A stretch of DNA of 44,848 nucleotides from NCBI GenBank assembly GCA_020025075.1, contig JAHHSR010000009.1:1-44848 (forward strand), written 5' to 3'. Numbering within the stretch: position 1 is the stretch's first letter; each line of letters begins with the position of its first letter. Shown here piece after piece: positions 1 through 7,535 of the stretch. Made by a program: the position numbers and the translations under genes. The notes under the pieces were generated by a model that was not told the origin of the DNA, made no database searches, and saw only the letters and a list, made by a program, of their open reading frames with translations. This DNA comes from Pectinatus sp. (GTDB lineage Bacteria; Bacillota; Negativicutes; Selenomonadales; Selenomonadaceae).

Positions 1-377
1 CAGTTCTCTTATGAACTTCTTTAGCTTTCACTAAAGCACAGACTATATCTTATCCTTCAGCTTTACCTGCTAAGGCCTCATCCACTTCCGCAGCCAATCG
101 CTTGCTGCGTACTCCCCTCGGGAGGGATAGTCGTTGAGCTTTCCCCTATTCGGGGCTTAGTTGCTGATTGTCCAATCTTCTATATTTTCATACCGTCACG
201 TTTGGCCTTGTTTCATACCTGCGTTGTGGTTACAGAAGCTCTAAGGAGTTCCCAGCAGTTCAGATGCTGTCCTGTACGAATTTCTTTCAGTTCGTATCTA
301 CATACATATTTCTATATATGCTGACTATTTGCTCGCCTTACTCATGACTAAAGTCACGAGTGTACGGCTCACTTTTA
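1..377 (-). mobile_element. IStron (group I intron + IS200/IS605), left end, partial
   Basis: Left end of a chimeric element read on the minus strand. It begins at 377, directly 3' of the pentamer TTGAT (378-382), the insertion target of Clostridioides CdISt1 and of ISDra2-type IS605 elements. A subterminal hairpin, CTCGTGACTTTAGTCATGAG on the minus strand (360-341), is closed by a G.T wobble on that strand only, as expected for the strand recognised by a TnpA. The rest of the visible part is non-coding and carries a group I intron core. Any tnpA or tnpB lies beyond position 1. The same hairpin type occurs at the right end of the window. Confidence 0.85.
1..377 (-). ncRNA. Group I intron ribozyme, 5' portion (inside IStron)
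   Basis: On the minus strand the conserved core elements appear in order. Q-like segment is at 172-156 (GACAATCAGCAACTAAG). P6 hairpin CCCC/GGGG is at 155-143. R is at 139-124 (GCTCAACGACTATCCC). S is at 51-36 (AAGATATAGTCTGTGC). P7 forms between GACTAT of R and ATAGTC of S. A P9 hairpin CTTTAG/CTAAAG follows at 36-19. A P1 can form between the exon end UUGAU (382-378) and an internal guide GUCAG (325-321), with the U.G pair at the splice site. Pairing even continues with AUAUA of the exon after one mismatch. R and S closely match the group I consensus. The 3' part is outside the window. Confidence 0.85.
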
Positions 378-632
378 ATCAATATATTCAGAAACGGTCT
401 TTTCATCAAAGTTGACATTTGTTATCGTCGTAAAAAGCGCACCAGTGATGAGCTTCGTGAGCTCTGCTGTCGGCTTCGTTCCCTTGACTACGCGCGCTAA
501 ACCAATAATAGCGCCAGTCAACTCATCTTGCAGCTTAGCAACAACAGAAGGCTTGCCGCACACACCGGCCTTGCCCTGGCACCCTTTGCCATTAGCAGTT
601 TGTTCACATTGAAAGCAAAACATATCTCCCAT
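378..632 (-). CDS. hcp: Hydroxylamine reductase / hybrid-cluster protein, 5' exon interrupted by IStron
   Basis: Encodes the first 85 residues of Hcp (normally about 540), a hybrid-cluster protein tied to NO and hydroxylamine detoxification in anaerobes. The N-terminal cluster cysteines are visible in FCFQCEQTANGKGC and then VCGK (C6, C9, C18, C25). The start ATG at 632 has an AGGGGGT Shine-Dalgarno (SD) sequence about 7 nt upstream; a second ATG is codon 4. The frame runs to GAT (Asp85), the last bases of the TTGAT target. The IStron then begins with an in-frame TAA, so unspliced mRNA gives only a short peptide, while spliced mRNA would continue in phase 0. The rest of hcp is beyond the element and not seen. 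Its divergent neighbour is the likely regulator. Confidence 0.9.
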
Positions 633-707
633 GATTTAACCCCCTATTTTAAATATCACCAAAACCGCCACGCACGCCGCAAAAATCGGGCAAAAAAAGG
701 CATGCGC

Positions 708-767
708 TTGAGCTTCTGCTATTATTTTATTATAATAAAATAAAATTGTATGTTGTAAATACAACAT
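708..767. promoter_or_regulatory. Divergent hcp / crp-like promoters with shared operator
   Basis: A perfect palindrome, ATGTTGTAAATACAACAT (750-767; 8-bp arms, 2-bp centre), looks like a Crp/Fnr/HcpR operator. On the plus strand TTGAGC (708-713), a 17-bp spacer and TATAAT (731-736) form a promoter for the regulator, placing the palindrome at about +8 to +25 (autorepression). On the minus strand, -10 candidates TATAAT (734-729) or TAAAAT (729-724) place its centre near -37 or -41.5 for hcp, a usual class II activator position. Confidence 0.65.
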
Positions 768-813
768 TAATACCAAAAATTTTTTCTAAAGGGGGCAAGC
801 GCTTTTCATCTTT

Positions 814-1524
814 ATGAGCAACCGACCAGAAATAGAAAAATACCTGCCCATCATTAAAAAGGCTGCCGTCTTTAAAGATGTCGGGCAAAAGGATATCCTC
901 TCTATGCTCTGCTGTCTTGACGGACGCCTCGTCAATTACAAAAAGGGAGCGACAATCTTTCCCGTTGGCGTACGCCTGCATGAAATGGGACTTGTACTTG
1001 CAGGAAATATCCGCCTCGAGCATAGCGACTATTGGGGCAACCGCACCATTTTGGCCAACGTCGACAGCGGCGAGCTCTTTGGTGAAGTCTACGCCTGCGA
1101 TAGCCGCCTTTTAACTAATGTCAGCGCCACAGCGTCAAGCTGTGCTTCCATCCTCCTCATGGATGCCAAAAAAATGACTACCACCTGCCCGCAAAGCTGC
1201 CTATTCCACGCTCGCCTCATTCAAAATCTCATGGCCGTCATGTCGCGCAAGGCATATAGCCTCACCTGCAAAATAAATCACCTCACCAAGCGCTCGACGC
1301 GAGAAAAACTGCTTTCATACCTTTCTGAACAGGCCGTGCAAAACAACAGCAATGACTTTGCCATTCCCTTTAGCCGTCAAGAGCTTGCTGATTTTCTCGC
1401 CGTCAATCGCAGCGCCATGTCCATAGAGCTTGCCAAGATGAAAAAGGACGGTCTCATTGATTTCAAAAAAAATCACTTCCAGCTCTTAACCGGCGGAGAC
1501 GATAAAAATGAAGCATCTTTATAA
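814..1524 (+). CDS. Crp/Fnr-family transcriptional regulator (HcpR-like)
   Basis: A 236-residue Crp/Fnr protein. An N-terminal cyclic-nucleotide-binding fold (about 15-135, with GNIRLEHSDYWGNRTILAN and DSGELFGEVYA) and a dimer helix lead to a C-terminal winged helix (about 160-225; FSRQELADFLAVNRSAMSIE is helix-turn-helix). Divergent pairing with hcp and the shared palindrome point to an NO- or redox-responsive HcpR-type role; ligand residues cannot be assigned by eye. Cysteines are scattered (CC near 34, others in 95-130) but do not form a recognised cluster motif. The best SD, AAAGGGGG (788-795), is 18 nt from the ATG. No alternative ATG, GTG or TTG lies between and no convincing hairpin explains the gap. 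Confidence 0.85.
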   Translation: MSNRPEIEKYLPIIKKAAVFKDVGQKDILSMLCCLDGRLVNYKKGATIFPVGVRLHEMGLVLAGNIRLEHSDYWGNRTILANVDSGELFGEVYACDSRLLTNVSATASSCASILLMDAKKMTTTCPQSCLFHARLIQNLMAVMSRKAYSLTCKINHLTKRSTREKLLSYLSEQAVQNNSNDFAIPFSRQELADFLAVNRSAMSIELAKMKKDGLIDFKKNHFQLLTGGDDKNEASL

Positions 1525-1547
1525 TTGCCCAGCTTTTTAGTAAGATT

Positions 1548-1582
1548 AAAAGGAGGAAGCAGGCTTCTCTGCGCCCAAACTG
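1548..1582 (+). promoter_or_regulatory. SD separated from start by small stem-loop (PhnD-like gene)
   Basis: A strong SD, AAAAGGAGG (1548-1556), has no ATG, GTG or TTG at normal distance in any frame. A GCAG/CTGC stem with a 6-nt loop (1559-1572) lies between it and an in-frame CTG (1580). Looping it out leaves 9 nt. The stem is only 4 bp, making this the weakest of eight such cases. Confidence 0.4.
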
Positions 1583-2503
1583 AAAAAAATTCCCAAAAAA
1601 CTTATCCTGCTCGCCTTCATGTTCATTTTCATGCCGCTTTTTCTCCACCTCTTTCTTCAGCAGCAAAAAGCGCATGAGGCGATAAATTTTTCTAAGACGG
1701 AACCAATTCCCGGCTATACTTTCTCCCATAAAGTCCTGCCACTGCGACTGGCGATGATTTCCGTCTTAAATCATGCCGACACGGCCCAATATCAAGATGA
1801 CTTAGCCGAAGCCCTCTCGCGCGAGCTCAAGCGTCCCGTTCTCGTCTTGCGGCGCAAAAGCTATCTTGAGATAGAGCAGCTGCTCGTAAGAAACGAAGCC
1901 GATGTCGCCCTTCTTTCTACAGGTGCCTACTGCGTATACGGCAAAGCTAATGGCTTTCGCCTACTCGCCATGCAGGAAAGAAATCACCTGGCTTATTATT
2001 ACGGCTATATCGTGACGCTAAAAAATAGCGGCATAGACAACTTTTCTCAGCTAAAGGGTAAAAGCTTTGCTTTTGTCGACCCCCTCAGCTATTCAGGCTA
2101 CCTAGGAGTACAAGAAATGCTGCAAAGCCAAGGAAGCGATGCTGCCCATTATTTTAAATCCTTCTATTTCACATATAGCCATGACGCATCCCTGCGCGCC
2201 GTTCTTAATGGTTTTGTTGCTGGTGCCGCTGTCGACAGTCTCGCTTATGATTATCTCAAAAAGCATCACCCCCAAAAAGCGCAGCGCCTGCGCATCATTT
2301 ACACCCTCCCGCCACGCGGCACGAGTCCCGTCGTGGCGCGTCACGGCCTAAAAGATTGGCAAAAAATACAATCTGCCTTCTTAAACTTGCAAAACGACCC
2401 CCAAGCCAAAGAGGCCATGCAGCACCTGCTCATTGACCGCTTTATAAGACCACAGCCACAACTATACCCGCCCATCGAGCTTTCTGGGCAGAAAGGAAAT
2501 TAG
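1580..2503 (+). CDS. PhnD/TctC-type periplasmic binding protein of a three-component sensor
   Basis: A secreted solute-binding protein of the phosphonate/phosphate (PhnD) fold; the motif FAFVDPLSYSGYLG is typical. It lies 1 nt before a sensor kinase and is followed by a regulator and an organophosphate antiporter. This matches PgtC/UhpC-like roles, in which the binding protein presents a ligand to the kinase. The start is uncertain. The frame is open only from 1550 and has no standard start before ATG 1619. ATG 1619 gives a signal peptide without basic residues and lacks an SD. CTG 1580 gives the n-region KKIPKK followed by a hydrophobic core and fits the hairpin-spaced SD, so it is preferred here by inference. 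A mutation or sequence error that removed an ATG is the alternative. Confidence 0.8.
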   Translation: MKKIPKKLILLAFMFIFMPLFLHLFLQQQKAHEAINFSKTEPIPGYTFSHKVLPLRLAMISVLNHADTAQYQDDLAEALSRELKRPVLVLRRKSYLEIEQLLVRNEADVALLSTGAYCVYGKANGFRLLAMQERNHLAYYYGYIVTLKNSGIDNFSQLKGKSFAFVDPLSYSGYLGVQEMLQSQGSDAAHYFKSFYFTYSHDASLRAVLNGFVAGAAVDSLAYDYLKKHHPQKAQRLRIIYTLPPRGTSPVVARHGLKDWQKIQSAFLNLQNDPQAKEAMQHLLIDRFIRPQPQLYPPIELSGQKGN

Positions 2504-2504
2504 C

Positions 2505-3884
2505 ATGTACTGTTTTGAAAGGCTCAAAATCGCCAGCAAGCTCAGCGTTATGGTCAGCTGCGTGATTTTGATTTTCGCCCTCTTGTCCGGTTTCATCTTA
2601 TGGTCATCGCTTTCTGATGTCATGCAGCAAGAACTAAAAGAGCGCGGGCTTTCCTCCGCCCGAGAAATCGCCCAGCTCAGCAGCGGACCAATTCAGGCTG
2701 AAAATCTCTTTTCTCTCGATGAGCTCGTACACACCACAAAAAAAAACAATAAATTTATTTTCTATATTTTTATCGTGGACAAAGATAATCGCGTCATGGC
2801 CGATACATTTGAAAACGGCATGCCGTGCGGTCTTTTAGCCTTGCATGCGCCAAAAGGAGCTGACAAGGGGCCCTCTTTTCTCTCCTTTACCAGCGACCGC
2901 GGCAATATCGAAGACATTCTCTATCCCATTGAAGATGGTGCTTTAGGCTATGTCCGCCTCGGCATCAGTGAAGCCGTACTCGAAGCGCTCTTAACTAAAA
3001 ATTTTCTCAAGCTTTTTTTCAGCACCATCTTTGTCGGTCTTATCGGCGCCGCCTTTGTCTATAAGCTTACCAATGTCCTCACCCGCCCGCTCAAAAAACT
3101 TTTAGGGCAAGCTGAGCTCATTTCTTCCGGCCACCTGCCCCAAAAGCCCTTGCGCGTATCATCAGATGATGAAATAGGCCGTCTCATGGCGGCGATGAAT
3201 ACCTTGGCAGAAAACCTGCAAAAAAGTGAACAGCAAAGAAAGCTTCTGCTAAAAAATCTCCTCAATGCACAAGAAGATGAAAGAAAGAAAATTTCCCTTG
3301 AGCTGCACGATGAAAGCGGACAGGCACTCACCGCCCTTTTGCTATCACTTCGCATGCTTGCCAATGCTGCGAAAGACGAAGAAAATCGCTCCTACATTCT
3401 CGAAGTGCGTGACGAAGCGGCCAATATCCTCGAGCGCCTGCGGCGACTGGCCGTCGAGCTTCGTCCTCCCGCTCTCGACGAGCTTGGCATCGAGGCGGCC
3501 ATAAAAAACTTAATCGGCCAATACCAAAAATACCACGAATTAAATGTCGAATTTTCCTGCGCTCTCTCCGTGCCGCCTAGCGACTTGATGAATCTTGCCA
3601 TCTACCGCATTGTCCAGGAATGTCTCACCAATATCGTCAAGCATGCCCATGCCAATTGCTCTTTTATTGGCCTTACTCAAAGCCATAATGCCTTGACGCT
3701 CACAATAAAAGACAACGGCATCGGCATCACGGCTGCTGCCATCAAAAAAGCACAGCAAAATAACCACATCGGTCTCTACGGCATCCAAGAGCGCGTGCGC
3801 GTCCTAGGGGGCAGCATGCACCTTGGCTCCGAAGATGGCTGGAATACTGTCTATAAAATAACTTTTCCTAACGAGGTGAATTGA
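2505..3884 (+). CDS. Sensor histidine kinase, NarX/UhpB-type (HisKA_3)
   Basis: A 459-residue membrane kinase. TM1 is about 15-35, an extracytoplasmic sensor of about 130 residues follows (with VDKDNRVMADTFENG, a CACHE/PAS-like feature), TM2 is about 168-187, and HAMP about 188-240. The HisKA_3 helix bears the phospho-accepting His268 in KKISLELHDESGQA. HATPase_c has the N box RIVQECLTNIVKHAHA and the G box DNGIGI. It begins 1 nt after the binding-protein stop, with an AAAGGA SD, and overlaps translationally with the regulator. It probably senses the ligand delivered by the upstream protein and phosphorylates the downstream response regulator. Confidence 0.92.
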   Translation: MYCFERLKIASKLSVMVSCVILIFALLSGFILWSSLSDVMQQELKERGLSSAREIAQLSSGPIQAENLFSLDELVHTTKKNNKFIFYIFIVDKDNRVMADTFENGMPCGLLALHAPKGADKGPSFLSFTSDRGNIEDILYPIEDGALGYVRLGISEAVLEALLTKNFLKLFFSTIFVGLIGAAFVYKLTNVLTRPLKKLLGQAELISSGHLPQKPLRVSSDDEIGRLMAAMNTLAENLQKSEQQRKLLLKNLLNAQEDERKKISLELHDESGQALTALLLSLRMLANAAKDEENRSYILEVRDEAANILERLRRLAVELRPPALDELGIEAAIKNLIGQYQKYHELNVEFSCALSVPPSDLMNLAIYRIVQECLTNIVKHAHANCSFIGLTQSHNALTLTIKDNGIGITAAAIKKAQQNNHIGLYGIQERVRVLGGSMHLGSEDGWNTVYKITFPNEVN

Positions 3885-4523
3885 TTGAACATCATAGTTG
3901 CCGACGACCACTCCCTAATCAGAAAGGGACTAAAGCTCCTTTTAAAAAATGAGCCCTATATGAATGTAATTGCAGAAGCACCCTCTGCTGAAGCTGCCCT
4001 GGAAAAACTCAAATCGGAAAAGATAGACTTAATGATTTTGGACATCTCCATGCCCGGCATGGGCGGCCTTAAATGTATTGAATTGGCAAAAAAAATTTCA
4101 CCAGCGCTAAAAATCATCATCTTGAGCATGCACGAAGACGAAAATTACATTAAAAGCGCCATGCAGCTAGGCGCCAATGGCTATGTGCCCAAAGCTTCTG
4201 CTGATAGCGAGCTCATTGATGCCATAAAAACTGTCAGCCAGGGCCTTTTCTACCTAGGCAAAAGTGCCGAACAATCGCTTTTAGGCTCCCTCTTTGCCCC
4301 TAAAAGTGAATCCGGCAAGGGACCTTTTGACAAGCTATCGCCGCGCGAATATGAAGTTTTCCAATACCTCATTCACGGCTTTACCATAACAGAAATAGCG
4401 CAAAAGCTCTCCATAAGCGTCAAAACCGTCGACACGCATAAGACCAAAATTCTCGAAAAGCTCGCCTGCAAAAAGCGCAGCGACCTTGTTTCGCTGGCAA
4501 TTTCGCATGGCCTTTTAACCTAA
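3885..4523 (+). CDS. NarL/UhpA-family response regulator
   Basis: A 212-residue regulator. The receiver domain (1-120) has the acidic pair D7-D8, phospho-acceptor D53 in LMILDISMPGMGG and K103 in YVPKAS. A C-terminal LuxR/NarL helix-turn-helix spans about 148-210 (LSPREYEVFQYLIHG, ISVKTVDTHKTKILEKL). The start is TTG, placed directly after the kinase TGA (AATTGATTG) with GAGGTG as SD, so translation is coupled. The likely target is the antiporter gene 170 nt downstream, whose promoter has a good -10 but no recognisable -35, as expected for activator dependence. Confidence 0.93.
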   Translation: MNIIVADDHSLIRKGLKLLLKNEPYMNVIAEAPSAEAALEKLKSEKIDLMILDISMPGMGGLKCIELAKKISPALKIIILSMHEDENYIKSAMQLGANGYVPKASADSELIDAIKTVSQGLFYLGKSAEQSLLGSLFAPKSESGKGPFDKLSPREYEVFQYLIHGFTITEIAQKLSISVKTVDTHKTKILEKLACKKRSDLVSLAISHGLLT

Positions 4524-4526
4524 TAT

Positions 4527-4555
4527 CTGCATATCAGAATTTTTCTGATATGCAG
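4527..4555 (+). repeat. Perfect 13-bp inverted repeat between regulator and antiporter genes
   Basis: Two 13-bp arms, CTGCATATCAGAA and TTCTGATATGCAG, are separated by TTT, and eight A residues follow. Without a downstream T-run on the plus strand it is not a standard terminator. It could be a processing or stabilising hairpin, or a DNA-binding site for the response regulator. Confidence 0.6.
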
Positions 4556-4613
4556 AAAAAAAATCTTAGCCATTAAGCAGATTTTTGCCGATATAAAAAA
4601 AGAAAAATTTCAC

Positions 4614-4640
4614 TATAATAATAGACAGCATGTGTACACA
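4614..4640 (+). promoter_or_regulatory. Activator-dependent promoter of the MFS antiporter
   Basis: TATAAT lies at 4614-4619 with no -35 hexamer 17 nt upstream. The palindrome TGTGTACACA (4631-4640) sits just after the predicted start site. A hairpin TTTTCAAA/TTTGAAAA (4650-4657/4669-4676) precedes the GGAGG SD. This is consistent with control by the adjacent response regulator. Confidence 0.45.
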
Positions 4641-4695
4641 TTAGGTTATTTTTCAAAAAATTGCATTATTTGAAAATTTTTTTGGAGGTTATACT

Positions 4696-6063
4696 GTGAT
4701 TTCTTTTTTGCAACCCGTCATAAAAAAAGAGCAGATACCACAAGAACAGGTTTTTCCTACCTACAAGAAGTATCGCCTCATGACGCTTATCGGCATTATC
4801 ATCGGCTATGCTTGCTTTTACATCGTCCGCAATAACTTTGCTCTTTCGACGCCTTTTCTCAAGAGCGACCTGCATCTATCCATCACGAGCGTTGGCCTGC
4901 TGAGCAATTATATGCTCGTTGCCTACGGTCTGAGCAAAGGGTACATGAGCAGCTTTTCCGATAAGGCTGACCCCAAGCGTTTCATGGCTTTAGGTCTTCT
5001 TTTGTGCGCGCTCATCAACGTAGCGATGATTTTCTCCTCTGACCTTTGGCAGTTCAGCATCCTCGCCATCTTGCTCGGTACTTTCCAGGGAATGGGTGTT
5101 GGCCCTTGCTTTATTTCCATTGCTACTTGGTACCCTAAGCGCGAACGCGGCATTGTCGGGGCCATCTGGAATACCTCGCACAACATCGGCGGCGGCATCG
5201 TCGCACCTATTGTCACGGCCAGCCTGTTTTGGCTAGGCAGTGGCCACTGGCGTCTGGCAAGCTACCTCGTCCCCGCTCTTTTAGCCTCTTTAGGCGTTTT
5301 GGTCGTCATGTTCCTCGTCAAAGGTTCGCCTAGAGCAGAAGGATTACCCGATTTACAGCACATCGTCGATGACGGTGACAGTCTTGACGCCTTGAAGAAA
5401 AAAGACCCTGCTGTCGATAACATGAATTCTTGGCAGATTTTTAAAACTTATGTTCTCCCCAATAAAAATGCCTGGTTTGTTTCTCTCGTCGACACCTTCG
5501 TCTACACAGTACGCTTTGGCATGCTCACCTGGCTTCCCATCTACCTCCTGCAGGTCAAGGGATTTTCCAAAGAACAGATGGCTATCGCCTTCATGGTCTT
5601 TGAATGGGCTGCTATTCCCTCCACAATTTTATCTGGCTGGATTTCCGATAAACTCTTCCGCGGCTACCGCATGCCGCCTGCCATCATCGCCATGGTCTTA
5701 ATTTTCTTCTGCATCATTGGCTATTGGCACAGCACCTCACTCGACACAATTACCATCTTTGCCGCTATTGTCGGCTGCCTCATCTACATTCCGCAATTTC
5801 TCGCTTCCGTTCAGACGATGGAAATCGTCCCCTCATATGCCGTCGGCTCCTGTGTTGGCCTGCGCGGCTTCATGAGCTACATTTTCGGTGCCTCAATGGG
5901 TACAAGCCTCTTCGGTTTTGCCGTTTCGCGCATCGGCTGGAATGGCGGCTTTTACATTCTCTTTGCCGCTGTCATCTTGACCATCGTTTTCTGCTTTTTG
6001 ACACATCTAGGTGCAAGAAAGCTCCACAAGGAAGCACAAATACTTCGCCAAAACCAAAATTAA
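4696..6063 (+). CDS. MFS organophosphate:phosphate antiporter (UhpT/GlpT/PgtP family)
   Basis: A 455-residue, 12-TM major facilitator of the organophosphate antiporter family, importing sugar phosphates, glycerol-3-phosphate or phosphoglycerates in exchange for phosphate. Family landmarks are YACFYIVRNNFALSTPF in TM1, the GISATWYP-like segment ISIATWYPKRERG, and NTSHNIGGGIVAP. The start is GTG with GGAGG 7 nt upstream. A dedicated binding protein, kinase and regulator just upstream resembles the phosphoglycerate Pgt and hexose-phosphate Uhp systems; the true substrate cannot be read from sequence. Three hairpins follow the stop. Confidence 0.88.
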   Translation: MISFLQPVIKKEQIPQEQVFPTYKKYRLMTLIGIIIGYACFYIVRNNFALSTPFLKSDLHLSITSVGLLSNYMLVAYGLSKGYMSSFSDKADPKRFMALGLLLCALINVAMIFSSDLWQFSILAILLGTFQGMGVGPCFISIATWYPKRERGIVGAIWNTSHNIGGGIVAPIVTASLFWLGSGHWRLASYLVPALLASLGVLVVMFLVKGSPRAEGLPDLQHIVDDGDSLDALKKKDPAVDNMNSWQIFKTYVLPNKNAWFVSLVDTFVYTVRFGMLTWLPIYLLQVKGFSKEQMAIAFMVFEWAAIPSTILSGWISDKLFRGYRMPPAIIAMVLIFFCIIGYWHSTSLDTITIFAAIVGCLIYIPQFLASVQTMEIVPSYAVGSCVGLRGFMSYIFGASMGTSLFGFAVSRIGWNGGFYILFAAVILTIVFCFLTHLGARKLHKEAQILRQNQN

Positions 6064-6070
6064 TTGATAA

Positions 6071-6177
6071 AAGCAGCCCTGGCTGCTCCCCCAAAAGATA
6101 GAAAAACCACTGCATAAGCAGTGGTTTTTCTATCTTTGAACACAAAAATCCCCCATAAGAAACCTTACGGGGGATTT
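6071..6177. terminator. Tandem bidirectional terminators
   Basis: Three stem-loops lie between convergent genes. The first is GCAGCCCTGGCTGC (6071-6084). The second is a perfect 20-bp stem with loop ATAA (6094-6137), whose arms end in A and T runs. The third is AAATCCCCC/GGGGGATTT (6146-6177) followed by T6. The last two can terminate in both directions. Confidence 0.85.
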
Positions 6178-6195
6178 TTTGCTACTTGGCGCTAT

Positions 6196-6720
6196 TTATT
6201 TTTTTACAGCATCCCAGCCGACCTGCAAGGCCTTCATATTCTGGTCAATCGTATGAGGCGGTACGCGGTCTGCCACGCAGGCTTTAATCGTTTCAAAATC
6301 GACAAGTCCCGTCGCATGGACGACAGCGCCCAAAGCAACGATGTTAGCAAAAAGCGATTTGCCAATTTCTTCAACAGCAAGGCGCGTAATAGGAACGCTT
6401 ATCGTATTCTTAAAGGAAGGTGGCGTCGGCACGAGGTCTTCATCAATGATTAAAAGGCCATCTTCTTTCAAGTCATGGCAATACTTTTCCGCTGCCTGCT
6501 GCGTCATGGCGAGCAGAATGTCAGGAGCAAGTACCTTCGGATGATAAATTGGCTTATCCGAAATGATGACTTCAGCTTTGGAGGCGCCGCCGCGAGCTTC
6601 CGGACCATATGACTGCGACTGGATAGCCTGCTTACCTTCATTGACGGCCGCTTCAGCCAAAATAATCGCAGCGGTGATTACGCCTTGGCCGCCCGAACCG
6701 GAAAATCTCAACTGTTTCAT
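6196..6720 (-). CDS. korC: 2-oxoacid:ferredoxin oxidoreductase, gamma subunit
   Basis: A 174-residue gamma subunit of a thiamine-diphosphate, ferredoxin-dependent 2-oxoacid oxidoreductase. The N-terminal FSGSGGQGVITAAIILAEA and the conserved SYGPEARGGASKAEV are family signatures. It is the last gene of korDABC, overlapping korB by 1 nt, with GGGAGGGAA as SD. With the alpha, beta and ferredoxin subunits it would convert 2-oxoglutarate and CoA to succinyl-CoA, CO2 and reduced ferredoxin, or work reductively. A 2-oxoisovalerate or pyruvate preference is less likely, judged from the KorA type. Confidence 0.93.
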   Translation of the reverse strand: MKQLRFSGSGGQGVITAAIILAEAAVNEGKQAIQSQSYGPEARGGASKAEVIISDKPIYHPKVLAPDILLAMTQQAAEKYCHDLKEDGLLIIDEDLVPTPPSFKNTISVPITRLAVEEIGKSLFANIVALGAVVHATGLVDFETIKACVADRVPPHTIDQNMKALQVGWDAVKK

Positions 6721-7535
6721 TATTTATTCCCTCCCGCTTTGTCAATAACTTCTTCATAAGCGGCTGCATAGTCGGTGTACTGGTCTTCATAGAGGACGCC
6801 GATTTCAAATTTTTCGCCGCGGTCGCCAGCAGGAAGCTTATCCCAGGCGGCTTTCATTACCGCATTATCGCGCATCCACATCATCATCTTCGACGGGTCG
6901 CTCATCTTGTTCTTGCGGCCATAAGCGGTCGGGCACTGCACTACTGCTTCGATAAGTGAAAAGCCCTTATTGCTGAGACCCTTTTCAATCATATCCGTAA
7001 GATGCGTTACGTGATAAGCCGTACTTCTTGCTACGAAGGTGGCGCCGGCAGCCTGAGCCAGATGACAAGCGTCAAAAGGACGGTCAACCGTGCCATAAGG
7101 AGCTGTTGTAGCTTTTTTATTAAGCGGCGTCATCGGCGAAGCCTGTCCGCCGGTCATGCCGTAAATATCGTTATTGAAAAGAACTACGGTGAGGTCGACA
7201 TTGCGACGTGCGCCGTGAATGAAATGGTTGCCGCCGATAGCCGTGCAGTCACCGTCACCCGTGATGACAATGACATTGAGTTCTGGATTAGCGAGCTTAA
7301 TGCCCGTGGCAAACGGGATAGCGCGTCCATGTGCTGTATGGAGCGTATCAAAATCCATATAGCCCGAAGCACGTGAGGAGCAGCCGATACCAGAAACGAT
7401 TACCGTATTATCCTGCGTGAAACCTTTTCTTTCAACGGCCTGCACAATGGCCTTCATGGCAATGCCATTGCCGCAGCCGGGGCACCACAGGTGCGGCAGG
7501 CGATTTTGACGAAAATATTTTTCAAAACTTCTCAT
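6720..7535 (-). CDS. korB: 2-oxoacid:ferredoxin oxidoreductase, beta subunit (ThDP-binding)
   Basis: A 271-residue catalytic subunit. HLWCPGCGNGIAMKAIVQA near the N-terminus contributes iron-sulfur and cofactor contacts. The thiamine-diphosphate/Mg motif is visible as GDGDCTAIGGNHFIHGARRN, followed by NNDIYGMTGGQ. The gene overlaps korA and korC by 1 nt each (TAATG-type junctions), so the subunits are translationally coupled. Length and motifs are normal for KorB. Confidence 0.95.
   Translation of the reverse strand: MRSFEKYFRQNRLPHLWCPGCGNGIAMKAIVQAVERKGFTQDNTVIVSGIGCSSRASGYMDFDTLHTAHGRAIPFATGIKLANPELNVIVITGDGDCTAIGGNHFIHGARRNVDLTVVLFNNDIYGMTGGQASPMTPLNKKATTAPYGTVDRPFDACHLAQAAGATFVARSTAYHVTHLTDMIEKGLSNKGFSLIEAVVQCPTAYGRKNKMSDPSKMMMWMRDNAVMKAAWDKLPAGDRGEKFEIGVLYEDQYTDYAAAYEEVIDKAGGNK

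Noticed and set aside
1..377. A plain IS605 element without intron
   Set aside because: The R and S core elements and P7 pairing of a group I intron are too close to consensus to be chance.
375..632. An 85-residue complete small protein
   Set aside because: It is the N-terminus of Hcp; the stop comes from the first bases of the inserted element.
4527..4555. Intrinsic terminator after the response regulator
   Set aside because: The stem is followed by A residues, not T, on the transcribed strand.
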